Shown: positions 15,837 through 24,335, counted from the first letter of the stretch. The stretch: DNA of 64,000 bases from Streptomyces sp. AC558_RSS880 (GCF_019049255.1 NZ_JAGMUJ010000150.1:343724-407723), one strand, 5' to 3'. The notes: generated from the sequence alone by a model not told the origin. Numbers and translations are program-made.

Positions 15837-17351
15837 TCAGGCCCAGATCGGATTCTGCTCGATATCGATCCTGCCGTAGTCGAAGTACCTGCCCTTCTTC
15901 GTCGCTTCCTTGATCTTGACCGCAGCAAACAGGAAGCGCATCACCGCATTCATACGCTGGAAGTCCTCCGCCTCCCTCAACGCCTCCCAGCTCGCCCGCG
16001 CATGCGGGCCCACAAGACCGTTCAGAACCTCGGTAGTCGGCCGGACGATCATCTTGCGCTCGATCTCCGCGATGCGCGCTTCGACGGTCCTGCGCATCTC
16101 GCGATACTCCCGAGTCTTCAGCTCCTGCTTCTGCCACATGTCCTTGAGCTCATCGAGTTCACGCCGGTCCGCCTCGATAGCGGCCCGGTCCTCGTCCGAC
16201 AGCTCAGAGGGCGTCGGCGCCTCCGACAGATCAAGGCGCTCAAGAAGGTTGATCGCGGCTTCGCTCACGAACTCTTCCAAGATCGGGGCGGAGACGGCCC
16301 GGTTGCAGCGTGGAATGTCGAGCCGTTGGGTGTGCTGGCACACGTACTTCGCGCCGCTTCCTCCGGACCCGCCCATGATCTTTCCGCACCCCGTGCAGGT
16401 GACCAAGCCACGCAGCAGATAGAACCGGCCCGGCCGCTTGCCATTCGCCAGTTTCGCGGCCCGGTAGGCCCGGCGCTCCCGAACCTCGAGCCACATCCCC
16501 CGGTCGATGATCGCGGGCCACTCACCGTCCCCGACCTCCTCACCACGGAACACACGAATCCCGGCGACGTGGCGGTTGTCGAGAACGTCTCGCACTCGCG
16601 GGGCAGTCCAGTTACGCCCCTCGGCGGTCTTCTCACCCCGGTCGAACAGTTCTTTGGCCAGTTGAACCGGGCTCACTCCGTCGAGATAACGGGTGAAGAT
16701 CTCTCGTACGATGTCGGCCTCTTCAGGGACGATCACGGTGCCGGTCTTGTCGTACCCGTAGCGTCGTCGGCCGGTGTGCGGCCTCCCGTCCTGCACGCGG
16801 TCGATCATGGAGTCGATCAGTCGGCGCGATGTGTCGTCACTCGACCGGCACGCGTGCGCAACCTCGATCCGCAGGAAGAAGCGGTCATCGGGGTCAGCGA
16901 GATTGCGTCGGTTCGCCTGACCGTGCAGCGTGATGTCGTGATCGTCGGCGATCTGCAACAGCTCTTCGAGGTCGCGCGGCTGCCGCATCAGGCGGTCCGG
17001 GTGGTAGGTGAGGACGTGACGCACACGGCCTTCGCCGGCCTGGGCCAGTAGCGCATCCCACCCCGGTCGCTTGCGCTTCCGCTGCCATGCAGACCGGTTG
17101 TTGTCCACGAACACCTGGGCCTCGTCGACCACTAGCCCGAGACGGTCGGCCACCTCGCGGCAGATGCCCTCTTGGCGCTCCACGCCCGTCTGGTCGTCGT
17201 CGTTCACGTGAGAGATGCGGCAGTAGATCGCAGCCGACTCTCCTGCCCAGTCGGCGCGGTACTTCTTCGCCCTTTCCCCGCCAGCCGCCTGCCTGGCCCG
17301 GAGGGCTCGTCGTAACCGGGCGTCCGTCTGCTGGTCGTTGTCTTCAGCCAT
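15837..17351 (-). CDS. int: Large serine recombinase (integrase) of the element
   Basis: This 504-aa protein has a resolvase catalytic domain with AAIYCRISHVNDDDQTG (catalytic Ser ~47), TYHPDRLMRQPRDLEELL and VAHACRSSDDTSRR. A Recombinase domain follows (GRRRYGYDKTG, ~205 on), then a zinc ribbon (CTGCGKIMGG ... CNRAV) and a coiled-coil stretch (~400-450) typical of phage-type integrases. It catalyses attP x attB exchange through a Ser-DNA bond. ATG 17351 lies 20 bp from attR, so attP overlaps its promoter region and integration may change its expression. It is convergent with the rep run, 52 bp apart. Confidence 0.95.
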   Translation of the reverse strand: MAEDNDQQTDARLRRALRARQAAGGERAKKYRADWAGESAAIYCRISHVNDDDQTGVERQEGICREVADRLGLVVDEAQVFVDNNRSAWQRKRKRPGWDALLAQAGEGRVRHVLTYHPDRLMRQPRDLEELLQIADDHDITLHGQANRRNLADPDDRFFLRIEVAHACRSSDDTSRRLIDSMIDRVQDGRPHTGRRRYGYDKTGTVIVPEEADIVREIFTRYLDGVSPVQLAKELFDRGEKTAEGRNWTAPRVRDVLDNRHVAGIRVFRGEEVGDGEWPAIIDRGMWLEVRERRAYRAAKLANGKRPGRFYLLRGLVTCTGCGKIMGGSGGSGAKYVCQHTQRLDIPRCNRAVSAPILEEFVSEAAINLLERLDLSEAPTPSELSDEDRAAIEADRRELDELKDMWQKQELKTREYREMRRTVEARIAEIERKMIVRPTTEVLNGLVGPHARASWEALREAEDFQRMNAVMRFLFAAVKIKEATKKGRYFDYGRIDIEQNPIWA

Positions 17352-17360
17352 GGATAGAGG

Positions 17361-17528
17361 CTATGAGCACCGCTTGATCCACGTCATGCGCTCCCGGCTC
17401 CAGGAGGACGTGAAACGGCCGTGCCGTGCCGCGGCGCGGCCGATCTCCGGACGGTAGGCCTGGTAGACGGTGACGGTGGAGTCGGTGTGGTGGGCACGTA
17501 CCTCGAACCTCGGGCGCTGATCGTTCAC
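17361..17528 (-). pseudogene. DUF4291 gene, 5' part, cut by the element
   Basis: GTG 17528 opens 55 codons beginning VNDQRPRFEVRAHHTD and continuing TVYQAYRPEIGRAAARHGRF and SSWSRERMTWIK. It then leaves the family sequence (RCS, stop at 17361) exactly at the attachment core. The missing remainder is at 3275-3727. The break after MTWIK on this side and before KPSFLW on the other fixes the insertion point. The fragment keeps the original start and presumably the promoter. Confidence 0.88.
17372..17381. other. Right attachment junction (attR core)
   Basis: GCTTGATCCA here matches 3718-3727. Element sequence lies to the left (integrase start 20 bp away) and the DUF4291 5' half to the right. Because the left half-site of attB is at 3718 and the right half is here, joining them predicts attB of the empty chromosome. 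Confidence 0.85.
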
Positions 17529-17575
17529 GGCGTACAGCCTCGACCGCGCGGCACGTCGAAGGCCACCGAATATCC

Positions 17576-17611
17576 GCGCACACCCCCTTGGCTGCGCACG
17601 CCCCCTTGGCT
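17576..17611. repeat. 18-bp tandem duplication upstream of the SnoaL-like gene
   Basis: GCGCACACCCCCTTGGCT at 17576-17593 is followed at once by the same 18 bp with one change (A to G) at 17594-17611. A third partial start (GAGCAC) follows. It lies between the divergent DUF4291 start (17528) and the SnoaL-like start (17623) and so is within a shared promoter region. Confidence 0.8.
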
Positions 17612-17622
17612 GAGCACTTCCC

Positions 17623-18126
17623 ATGGCCAACACTGAGCCGATGACGCAGCGTGTGGAGCTCGCGACCGTGAGGGACCGGCTGGCCGTGGACGGGCTCGTC
17701 ACCGAGTACGCGGTGGCCGTGGACGACGGTGACTGGGAGACGTACCGGGGACTGTTCACGCCGGACGGGCGGGCGGACTACCGCTCGGCCGGCGGCATCG
17801 AGGGCAGCGCCCGGGCGGTGGCCGGATGGCTGGCGGACCGTCTCGGGGGCTTCCCCGTGCGGCAGCATCTGATCGTCAACCGACGGGTGCGGTTCGGGAT
17901 CTGGGAGCAGGACACCGGCGACACGGCCCGGGTACAGGCCGACTACGTCAATCCGATGGGCCGCACGGGGCAGAACGGCGCGTCCGCCGCTCCGGACTTC
18001 GTGTGCGGCGGCCGGTGTGCCTTCGCGATGCTGCGCACGGACGACGGCTGGCGGCTGAGCGAGGTGGTCGTACGGGAGAAGTGGCGCCGTCCGCCCGACC
18101 GGCGGGCGGCTCCTGTGATCAACTGA
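17623..18126 (+). CDS. SnoaL-like/NTF2-fold protein
   Basis: This 167-aa protein has the compact alpha+beta NTF2/SnoaL-like pattern: VRDRLAVDGLVTEYAVAVDD, WETYRGLFTPDGRADYR, then a His-containing strand (PVRQHLIVNRRVRF) and GWRLSEVVVREKW. Members are small-molecule isomerases, dehydratases, hydroxylase accessory domains or ligand binders. No catalytic set can be assigned. A second ATG at 17641 is possible. It is divergent from the broken DUF4291 gene and followed after 70 bp by lnt. Confidence 0.85.
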   Translation: MANTEPMTQRVELATVRDRLAVDGLVTEYAVAVDDGDWETYRGLFTPDGRADYRSAGGIEGSARAVAGWLADRLGGFPVRQHLIVNRRVRFGIWEQDTGDTARVQADYVNPMGRTGQNGASAAPDFVCGGRCAFAMLRTDDGWRLSEVVVREKWRRPPDRRAAPVIN

Positions 18127-18196
18127 TCCCGGAGTGCGCTGTCCCGGATCACCGAGGGGACGCACACTGGAGGCACCACGGGGTAGGGAGGCGCCT

Positions 18197-19762
18197 ATGA
18201 AGACGCTCGGCCACTGGACCACCTCCCCCTGGCGGCGCTCGACCGTCGCCGCGGTCGTGGGCGCCCTGCCCGTCCTGGCCTTTCCGGCCCCGTCCCTGTG
18301 GTGGTTCGCCTACGTCGCCCTGGTCCCGTGGGTGCTGCTGGCCCGTACCGCTCCCACGGGGAGACGGGCGGCCCTCGACGGCTGGTGGGGCGGGTTCGGC
18401 TTCATGCTGGCCATGCACCACTGGCTGCTGCCGAATCTGCACGTGTTCACGTTCGTCATCGCCGCCCTGCTGGGCGCGCTGTGGGCACCGTGGGGGTGGC
18501 TGGTGCGGCGGCTGCTCGGCGGGGTGCCGTCGCGCGGGCGGGTCGCGGCCGCGCTCGTCGTGGTGCCGTCGGGGTGGCTGACGATCGAACTCGTCCGCTC
18601 CTGGCAGGGGCTCGGTGGTCCCTGGGGCGTGCTCGGTGCGAGCCAGTGGCAGGTGGAGGGCGCGCTGCGGCTGGCGTCGGTCGGAGGAGTGTGGCTGCTC
18701 AGTTTCCTGGTGGTGACCCTGAACGTCGCCGTGGCCGTGCTGATCGCGGTCCGGCGGGCCCGGGTGCCCGCCCTGGCCGGGCTCGTCGCCACGGCCGCCG
18801 TCGCCTCCGCCGCCTGGGTGTTCTCACCCCGGCCCGGCACCGACGACCGGGTGCGGATCGCGCTCGTGCAGCCGGGTGTCGTCGCCGGGCCCGACAGCGC
18901 GGACCGGCGTTTCGACCGCGAGGAACAGCTCACGCGTGAGCTCGTCGGGCAGGACGTGGACCTGGTCGTCTGGGGTGAGAGCAGCGTCGGCTTCGACCTC
19001 GGGGACCGGCCCGACCTCGCGCGGCGGCTGGCCGCGCTGTCCCGCGAGACGGGCGCCGAACTCCTGGTCAACGTGGACGCCCGGCGGTCGGACAAGCCCG
19101 GCATCTACAAGAGCTCGGTGCTGATCGGCCCGGACGGTCCGACCGGTGACCGGTACGACAAGATGCGGCTGGTCCCCTTCGGCGAGTACGTCCCGGCCCG
19201 TTCCCTGCTGGGCTGGGCGACCTCCGTCGGCGAGGCGGCCGGCGAGGACCGCCGGCAGGGCTCCGAGCAGGTGGTGATGGACGCGGGGAACGGGCTGCGG
19301 ATCGGCCCGATGGTGTGCTTCGAGTCCGCGTTCCCCGACATGAGCCGGCACCTCGCCGAGGACGGCGCCGACGTGCTGCTCGCCCAGTCCTCCACGTCGA
19401 CGTTCCAGCAGAGCTGGGCCCCCGCGCAGCACGCCTCGCTCGGCGCGCTGCGCGCCGCCGAGACCGGCCGCCCGATGGTGCACGCGACCCTGACGGGCGT
19501 CTCCGCCGTGTACGGACCGGGCGGGGAGCGCGTCGGCCCGCGGCTCGGCACGGACACCGCCGCCGCGCAGGTGTACGAGGTTCCCCTGGCACACGGCACC
19601 ACGCCCTACGTCCGCTTCGGCGACTGGCCGCTGTACGGGGCCCCCGTGATGCTCGCGGCCTGGGGCGTCACCGAGGTGCTGCGGGTCAGGCGGGGCGCTC
19701 GTGGACCGCTCGTACCACCCGCTCGCACAGCTCATGGGTCGCCAGCGCGTCCCGGGCACTGA
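18197..19762 (+). CDS. lnt: Apolipoprotein N-acyltransferase
   Basis: This 521-aa inner-membrane enzyme adds the third acyl chain to the N-terminal Cys of lipoproteins. Six or so hydrophobic segments fill residues 15-210, followed by a carbon-nitrogen hydrolase domain with its triad: Glu in VVWGESSVGF, Lys in YDKMRLVPFGEYVP, and Cys in PMVCFESAFPD. Streptomyces commonly have two Lnt proteins. ATG 18197 follows AGGGAGGC. The 3' end overlaps the convergent oxidoreductase gene by 77 bp, giving a proline/histidine-rich tail (PLVPPARTAHGSPARPGH) of doubtful importance. Confidence 0.93.
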   Translation: MKTLGHWTTSPWRRSTVAAVVGALPVLAFPAPSLWWFAYVALVPWVLLARTAPTGRRAALDGWWGGFGFMLAMHHWLLPNLHVFTFVIAALLGALWAPWGWLVRRLLGGVPSRGRVAAALVVVPSGWLTIELVRSWQGLGGPWGVLGASQWQVEGALRLASVGGVWLLSFLVVTLNVAVAVLIAVRRARVPALAGLVATAAVASAAWVFSPRPGTDDRVRIALVQPGVVAGPDSADRRFDREEQLTRELVGQDVDLVVWGESSVGFDLGDRPDLARRLAALSRETGAELLVNVDARRSDKPGIYKSSVLIGPDGPTGDRYDKMRLVPFGEYVPARSLLGWATSVGEAAGEDRRQGSEQVVMDAGNGLRIGPMVCFESAFPDMSRHLAEDGADVLLAQSSTSTFQQSWAPAQHASLGALRAAETGRPMVHATLTGVSAVYGPGGERVGPRLGTDTAAAQVYEVPLAHGTTPYVRFGDWPLYGAPVMLAAWGVTEVLRVRRGARGPLVPPARTAHGSPARPGH

Positions 19763-20591
19763 GCACCTCGCCCGCGCGGACCGCGTCCAGGAAGGCGAGC
19801 ACCGCCTGCTCGATGCCGCGCTGCCGCGACACCGGGACCCAGTCGCCGCGCCGGCGCACGGTGGGCTGTCCCTTGTGGTCGATCACCTCGGCGAGGTTGA
19901 CCACCTGACGCTTGGTGTCCTGTCCGGAGACCTCGAGGATCTCCTCGGCCGAGCCGCTGAGCCGGTTCATCACGCCGAGCGCGGTGAAGCCGTCCCCGGA
20001 GAGCTGGAGCACCACGTGGTGCAGCAGGCCGTTCTCGGTGCGGGCGCGCACGGTCACGTCGTCGACCGCGCCGGGCACCAGGAAGCGCAGGGTGTCGACG
20101 ACGTGGATGAAGTCGTCGAGGATCATCGTGCGGGGTTCCTCGGGCAGTCCGACGCGGTTCTTCTGCATCAGGATCAGCTCGCGCGGGTGGTCGGCGCACT
20201 GGGTGTAGCCGGGGGCGAAGCGCCGGTTGAAGCCGACGGCGAGGCTCGTGCCCCGTTCCTCGGCGAGCGCCACCAACCGCTCGGAATCGGCGAGTTCGTA
20301 GGCGAGCGGCTTGTCGACGTACGTCGGTACGCCCGCCTCCAGGAGCCGGGCCACGATCTCCGGGTGGACCTCGGTCGGCGCGTGCACGAAGGCCGCGTCG
20401 AGGTCCTGAGCGATCAGGGAGCCGAGGTCCGCGTGGCGCCGCGCGGGCGGGAGGTGGAGGCCGTCGGCGACCCGGTCGAGCGTCGCGGGGGTGCGGGTCT
20501 GCAGGTGCAGCTCCACTCCGGGCTGGTGGGCGAGCACCGGAAGGTATGCCTTCTGCGCGATGTCACCGAGTCCGATGCAGCCGACCTTCAC
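19686..20591 (-). CDS. Gfo/Idh/MocA-family oxidoreductase
   Basis: This 301-aa NAD(P)-dependent enzyme begins VKVGCIGLGDIAQKAYLP (Rossmann GxGxxxxK), with VDKPLAYELADSERLV carrying the catalytic-type DKP Lys. FAPGYTQCADHP and DDFIHVVDTLRF correspond to the substrate-binding half and its conserved His. Substrates of the family are sugars, inositols and related compounds. GTG 20591 has GAGGAG 8 bp upstream; the frame extends further but would overlap the upstream gene's stop. It lies 13 bp after the FAD monooxygenase gene, so they probably form an operon. Confidence 0.9.
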   Translation of the reverse strand: MKVGCIGLGDIAQKAYLPVLAHQPGVELHLQTRTPATLDRVADGLHLPPARRHADLGSLIAQDLDAAFVHAPTEVHPEIVARLLEAGVPTYVDKPLAYELADSERLVALAEERGTSLAVGFNRRFAPGYTQCADHPRELILMQKNRVGLPEEPRTMILDDFIHVVDTLRFLVPGAVDDVTVRARTENGLLHHVVLQLSGDGFTALGVMNRLSGSAEEILEVSGQDTKRQVVNLAEVIDHKGQPTVRRRGDWVPVSRQRGIEQAVLAFLDAVRAGEVLSARDALATHELCERVVRAVHERPA

Positions 20592-20604
20592 GGGGTGTTC
20601 TCCT

Positions 20605-21798
20605 CTAGCCATTGCTTTGCGTGGTGTGCTGCGAAGCATACGGCTGCTGCGGCGGCCGCCAGTCGGCGATCGAGTCGAAGCCGCGCAGGAACAGGGCCGG
20701 TCCGGCCTTCGACAGCGCGGCGACCGCCTGGTCGCGTACGGCGATGCCGACGCGGTTGGTCATCAGGTTGAAGCGGGCCACCTTCACGGCCCGGCGGGCG
20801 ATCCCGGTGGTGCGGGGCAGCCGGGCCGCGGTGTAGGCGGGCAGGTCGTCGGCGTGGTGGGCGAGGGTGATCGCGTCCTCGATGGCCTGGTTGCCGCCCT
20901 GGCCCAGGGTCGGCGGCATGGCGTGCGCGGCGTCGCCGATCAGGGCCACCCGGCCCTGGTGGTGGGCGGGCAGCGGCTCGGCGATGTGGTGGACGTCGTG
21001 GCGCAGCACGTCCTCGGGGCGGGCGGCGGCCAGTACCTCGGGGATCGGGGCGTGCCAGTCGCCGTAGAGCCGCAGCAGTTCGGCCCGCTCGTCGTCGGGG
21101 GCGTGCTCCCCCTCGGGCGCCCTGGCGGCGGCGTAGGCGTAGATCCGGCCGTCCTTGAGCGGATGCGTGCCCCAGATGCGGCCCCGGCCCCAGGTCTCGT
21201 GGGAGGCGAACTCCGCGCCGGGCAGCGGGATCACCACCCGCCAGCTGGTGAACCCGGCGTACACGGGCCCGGGGTGGCCGGGGAACAGCACGCGGCGCGC
21301 GGCGGAGTGGATGCCGTCGGCCGCCACCACGAGGTCGGCCTCCAGTTCGCCGTCGGGGGTGCCGACGCGGGCCGGCCAGCCGGAGTCGCCGGGGACACCG
21401 GGGTCGAGGAGGCGGGCGTCGGCAGCCGTACGGACGGCGTCCGACGGGAGCAGTGCGGCCAGCCGGCCGACGAGGGTGGCGCGGTGGAGCAGGACGAGGG
21501 GGCCGCCGAAGCGCTCGGTCGCCGCGGCGGCGCTGGTACGGGACAGCCACCGTCCGCCCGGCGCGCGCAGCCCTCCGTCGCCCTGCCAGGCGGACAGGGC
21601 GCGGATGTCGTCGCCGAGGCCGATGACGTCCAGCCCGCGCAGTGCGTTGGGGGCCAGGGAGATGGCCGCGCCCACCGGTTCCAGTGAGCCGGCCCGCTCC
21701 AGCACCGTCACCCGCACACCGCGCCGGTGCAGGGCGACCGCCGCGGTCAGGCCACCGATCCCTCCGCCGATGACGATCGCCCGTTCGACCCGTGCCAT
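20605..21798 (-). CDS. FAD-dependent aromatic-type monooxygenase
   Basis: This 397-aa class A flavoprotein monooxygenase has all three fingerprints: AIVIGGGIGGLTAAVALHRR (GxGxxG), VVAADGIHSAARRVLF (DG motif) and GRVALIGDAAHAMPPTLGQG (GD motif). Such enzymes hydroxylate aromatic or polyketide substrates with NAD(P)H and O2. It is divergent from a TetR regulator across two matched palindromes (21833-21879), so it is the probable target of that regulator, perhaps with the oxidoreductase behind it. The substrate is unknown. Confidence 0.92.
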   Translation of the reverse strand: MARVERAIVIGGGIGGLTAAVALHRRGVRVTVLERAGSLEPVGAAISLAPNALRGLDVIGLGDDIRALSAWQGDGGLRAPGGRWLSRTSAAAATERFGGPLVLLHRATLVGRLAALLPSDAVRTAADARLLDPGVPGDSGWPARVGTPDGELEADLVVAADGIHSAARRVLFPGHPGPVYAGFTSWRVVIPLPGAEFASHETWGRGRIWGTHPLKDGRIYAYAAARAPEGEHAPDDERAELLRLYGDWHAPIPEVLAAARPEDVLRHDVHHIAEPLPAHHQGRVALIGDAAHAMPPTLGQGGNQAIEDAITLAHHADDLPAYTAARLPRTTGIARRAVKVARFNLMTNRVGIAVRDQAVAALSKAGPALFLRGFDSIADWRPPQQPYASQHTTQSNG

Positions 21799-21832
21799 GG
21801 CCCCTCCTCACACCGGAACCGCGCCTGCGGCT

Positions 21833-21879
21833 ACTACATCTGTAGTGAGCGTTCGACTCCACCGTACTACAGCCGTAGT
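21833..21879. promoter_or_regulatory. Twin palindromic operators between monooxygenase and tetR genes
   Basis: Site 1, ACTACATCTGTAGT (21833-21846), and site 2, ACTACAGCCGTAGT (21866-21879), share ACTAC/GTAGT arms and are offset by exactly 33 bp, three helical turns. They lie in the 102-bp gap between the divergent starts, the normal place for TetR autoregulation and control of the neighbour. Confidence 0.75.
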
Positions 21880-21900
21880 GTGGAGGGTAGTTTGGCCTCC

Positions 21901-22503
21901 ATGTCCGTACGCACCGCAGGCGCCTCCCGTGCCGATCTCGTCGCCGACACCGCCCTCGCCCTGCTCGCCGAGCGCGGGATGCGCGGACTGACCCACCGGG
22001 CGGTCGACGAGACGGCCGGACTCCCCCAGGGGTCCACGTCGAACCTCGCGCGCACCCGGCAGGCGCTGCTGGAGCTCGCGGTACGACGGCTCGCCGAGCG
22101 GGAGGCGCGGGTTCTCGCGCTGCACGAGATGCCGGACCCGCGGGCCGGCGCCGCCTCCCTGCTGGACGCCCTGGCCCTGGCCACGCACCGCGCACTCACC
22201 GGGAACCGGGCACTGACCCTCGCCCGCTACGAACTGGCCCTGGAGGCCACCCGCCGGCCCGAGCTGCGGGCGTACTTCGACGCGGCCGGCGCCCGCTTCC
22301 GCGATCAGCTGACCGCCCTGGTCACCGGACTCGGCTCCACGGACCCCGAGCGCCACTCGCTGTCCCTGATCGCCTGGGCGGACGGCCTGATGTTCTCCTG
22401 CGTGGCCGGTTCCTTCAGCGCGCGCGTACCGAGCCTCGCGGAGGTCCGCTCGGATCTGCGGGAACTGCTGGCGGGGATGCTCGGCGCCGAAAAGCCCTGG
22501 TGA
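21901..22503 (+). CDS. TetR-family transcriptional regulator
   Basis: This 200-aa protein has an N-terminal HTH at residues ~10-55 (ADLVADTALALLAERGMRGL, THRAVDETAGLPQGSTSN) and a helical ligand-binding/dimer domain. ATG 21901 is the natural start; a longer frame would cover the operator sites. It is divergent from the FAD monooxygenase, which it probably represses together with itself through the two ACTAC-N4-GTAGT sites. The inducer may be the monooxygenase substrate. Confidence 0.92.
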   Translation: MSVRTAGASRADLVADTALALLAERGMRGLTHRAVDETAGLPQGSTSNLARTRQALLELAVRRLAEREARVLALHEMPDPRAGAASLLDALALATHRALTGNRALTLARYELALEATRRPELRAYFDAAGARFRDQLTALVTGLGSTDPERHSLSLIAWADGLMFSCVAGSFSARVPSLAEVRSDLRELLAGMLGAEKPW

Positions 22504-22533
22504 AGGGGGACCGCGCCGGGCGAGGATGGCGGC

Positions 22534-23046
22534 ATGACGATCGAGCGCAGTGAACCCGCCGTCGACGCCGACGAACGCACCATGCTGGAGGGGTGGCTCG
22601 ACTACCACCGCGGCACCCTCGCCCGGAAGTGCGAAGGGCTGACCGACGAGCAGCTGCGCACCGCGTCGGTGCCACCCTCGGAGCTGTCCCTGATGGGCCT
22701 GGTACGGCACATGTCGGAGGTGGAGCGGAGCTGGTTCCGCAGGGTGCTCGCGGACGAGGACGCCGGCCCCCTGTACTACAGCGAGGCCGACCGGGACGGC
22801 GATTTCCATCCGACCGAGGCGGACACCTGGCAGGAGGCGTACGCGACCTGGCAGTCCGAGATAGGCGCCGCCCGGCGCAACGCGGCCGGCTTCGCCCTGG
22901 ACGACCCGTCCCGGGGCCGCCACAGGTTCAGCGACGATCCGTACAGCCTGCGCTGGATCTACACCCACATGATCGAGGAGTACGCGCGTCACAACGGCCA
23001 CGCCGATCTGCTCCGCGAGCGCGTCGACGGCGCCACCGGCGACTGA
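22534..23046 (+). CDS. DinB/DUF664-family four-helix protein
   Basis: This 170-aa protein has DinB-like helices with the metal-ligand His pattern: LVRHMSEVERSWF (~58-70), then THMIEEYARHNGHADLLRE near the C-terminus. This superfamily includes bacillithiol and mycothiol S-transferases, which join thiols to electrophiles or toxins. Actinobacteria use mycothiol, so a mycothiol-dependent role is plausible. It follows the tetR gene by 30 bp on the same strand, probably cotranscribed. Confidence 0.9.
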   Translation: MTIERSEPAVDADERTMLEGWLDYHRGTLARKCEGLTDEQLRTASVPPSELSLMGLVRHMSEVERSWFRRVLADEDAGPLYYSEADRDGDFHPTEADTWQEAYATWQSEIGAARRNAAGFALDDPSRGRHRFSDDPYSLRWIYTHMIEEYARHNGHADLLRERVDGATGD

Positions 23047-23150
23047 CGTCACCCGCGGCGCGTCCGAGAGCCCCCGTACGGGGCGGGAGATCACCCGTGC
23101 GGGGCATGCTGTGCCTGTCCGGCCTCCCCCGGGCGGCCGGAGCCAGCAGA

Positions 23151-23651
23151 GTGGCGCGGGTGCATCGAACGACGACCACAGCAACGCTTCTGGTGACCGT
23201 GGCTGTCTCGGCCCTCTCGGGCTGTGTGACGGTCCACCGTCCCCTCGCGCCCGGACCGGCGACGGCACCGTCGCGGGGGGCGGAGCCACGTCCGGTCGGG
23301 GGGAACGAGACGGAGGTCGTGCAGGCACCGGCGCGCGAGGCCCTGGAGATGATCGGTCCGTCCCGGCCCTCGAAGACGCCCGCGCCCCCGTCGCACCGTG
23401 CCGCTCCCAGGGCCACGCCGGAGCGGGAGACACCGCCCGACGACCGGAGCGGGCAGGTCCGGCCGACTCGCCCCGGAACCGGCGGGAACGGCCGGCCGCG
23501 GCCTCCCGCGACGGACCTCCCCGACGTGGCGGAGCCGACGCGCCGTGGCGCCTCCGGCGGACCGGACGTGTGCGCGCTGGGCAGGCAGTACGGCGGCTGG
23601 CGCCCGGGCAGCCCGGAGGCGACCATCTGCAAGGAGGCGTACGGAGGCTGA
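23151..23651 (+). CDS. Secreted proline-rich lipoprotein, unknown function
   Basis: This protein is about 166 aa. A signal peptide (TTTTATLLVTVAVSALSGC) ends in lipobox LSGC, predicting a lipid-anchored exported protein. The middle is Pro/Arg/Thr-rich and likely disordered. The C-terminus (GPDVCALGRQYGGWRPGSPE, then ATICKEAYGG) has two Cys that could form a disulfide. Similar short lipoproteins with a Cys-GRQYGGW-Cys tail occur in Streptomyces. The start could be GTG 23151, GTG 23160 or ATG 23106. Confidence 0.72.
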   Translation: MARVHRTTTTATLLVTVAVSALSGCVTVHRPLAPGPATAPSRGAEPRPVGGNETEVVQAPAREALEMIGPSRPSKTPAPPSHRAAPRATPERETPPDDRSGQVRPTRPGTGGNGRPRPPATDLPDVAEPTRRGASGGPDVCALGRQYGGWRPGSPEATICKEAYGG

Positions 23652-23680
23652 ACCGGCCGGAGCGCGTACGGACGCCGGTC

Positions 23681-24199
23681 CTAGGAACGCCGTCCCGGCG
23701 GCCACCGGCCCCCGGGCGCCCCGTCCTCGTCCAGCCGGATCTCCAGCCGCCGGATGGCGGCCCGTACGCCCTCGCCGTAGCGGTCGTCGGCCAGGGCGCG
23801 GGCCGCGCCCCGGGCCCGGTGGAGATGGGTGCGGGCGGCGTCGGGGCGGCCGAGGCGGGCGTAGTCGGCGGCCAGGTTCAGCTGCAGGGACGGGTAGAGC
23901 GCGCGCACGGCGAGGGATCCCTCGTACGCGCCGACGCGGTCGGCCGCGACCTCCTCGGCCGCCGTCAGCGCCCGCAGGTCCCAGGCCAGTTCGTCCTCGG
24001 GGTCGTCCTGTGTGTCGGCGAGGTAGTGGGCCAGGGTGCAGCGGTGCAGCGGGTCTCCGTGCTCGCCGATCTCCGCCCACAGGCCGAGCAACCGGTGCCG
24101 GGCCTCCTCGCGGTCCCCCGCGTGGTGCAGCATCACGACCTGACCGATCCGTGTGAGCACGGCGTCCGGTGTCGCCCGCTCCTGTCGCTCCGCCACCAC
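23681..24199 (-). CDS. TPR-like helical hypothetical protein
   Basis: This 172-aa, nearly all-helical, Ala/Leu/Arg-rich protein has segments such as MLHHAGDREEARHRLLGLWA and LQLNLAADYARLGRPDAART, which look like degenerate tetratricopeptide pairs. It therefore probably binds a protein partner. No catalytic motif is seen. It is convergent with the lipoprotein gene and 136 bp downstream of ung on the same strand. The function is unknown. Confidence 0.75.
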   Translation of the reverse strand: MVAERQERATPDAVLTRIGQVVMLHHAGDREEARHRLLGLWAEIGEHGDPLHRCTLAHYLADTQDDPEDELAWDLRALTAAEEVAADRVGAYEGSLAVRALYPSLQLNLAADYARLGRPDAARTHLHRARGAARALADDRYGEGVRAAIRRLEIRLDEDGAPGGRWPPGRRS

Positions 24200-24335
24200 G
24201 CCCTCCGCACCGCTCGCCGTCTGTCGCCCCCGACGCTAACCGCAGGCCGGGGCAATACCGGACAAGCCGCTCCGCAGTACCTCGAGCGAGCCGGATGCGG
24301 GTCCGATGGAGCGGCCCGCACCCGGCGGGGCGGCG

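Larger units (their letters stand above)
3718..17381. mobile_element. Integrated AICE-type element with serine recombinase, inserted in a DUF4291 gene
   Basis: The element spans about 13.65 kb. Both ends carry GCTTGATCCA, and the flanking host DNA encodes the two halves of one DUF4291 protein. It holds the standard AICE modules: recombinase at one end (15837-17351), replication initiator (14164-15647), FtsK-type DNA translocase for conjugation (12496-13797), Spd-like membrane protein, SCO3933-like protein and KorSA-like GntR repressor. Cargo at the left end is a HerA/DUF4297-type cassette of lower GC. Most AICEs I know use a tyrosine integrase and a tRNA target; here a large serine recombinase and a protein-coding target are used. 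No Xis of the usual MerR-like type is seen. Confidence 0.9.

Noticed and set aside
3718..17381. tRNA gene at an element border
   Set aside because: Neither junction contains a tRNA-like sequence; the target is the DUF4291 gene.
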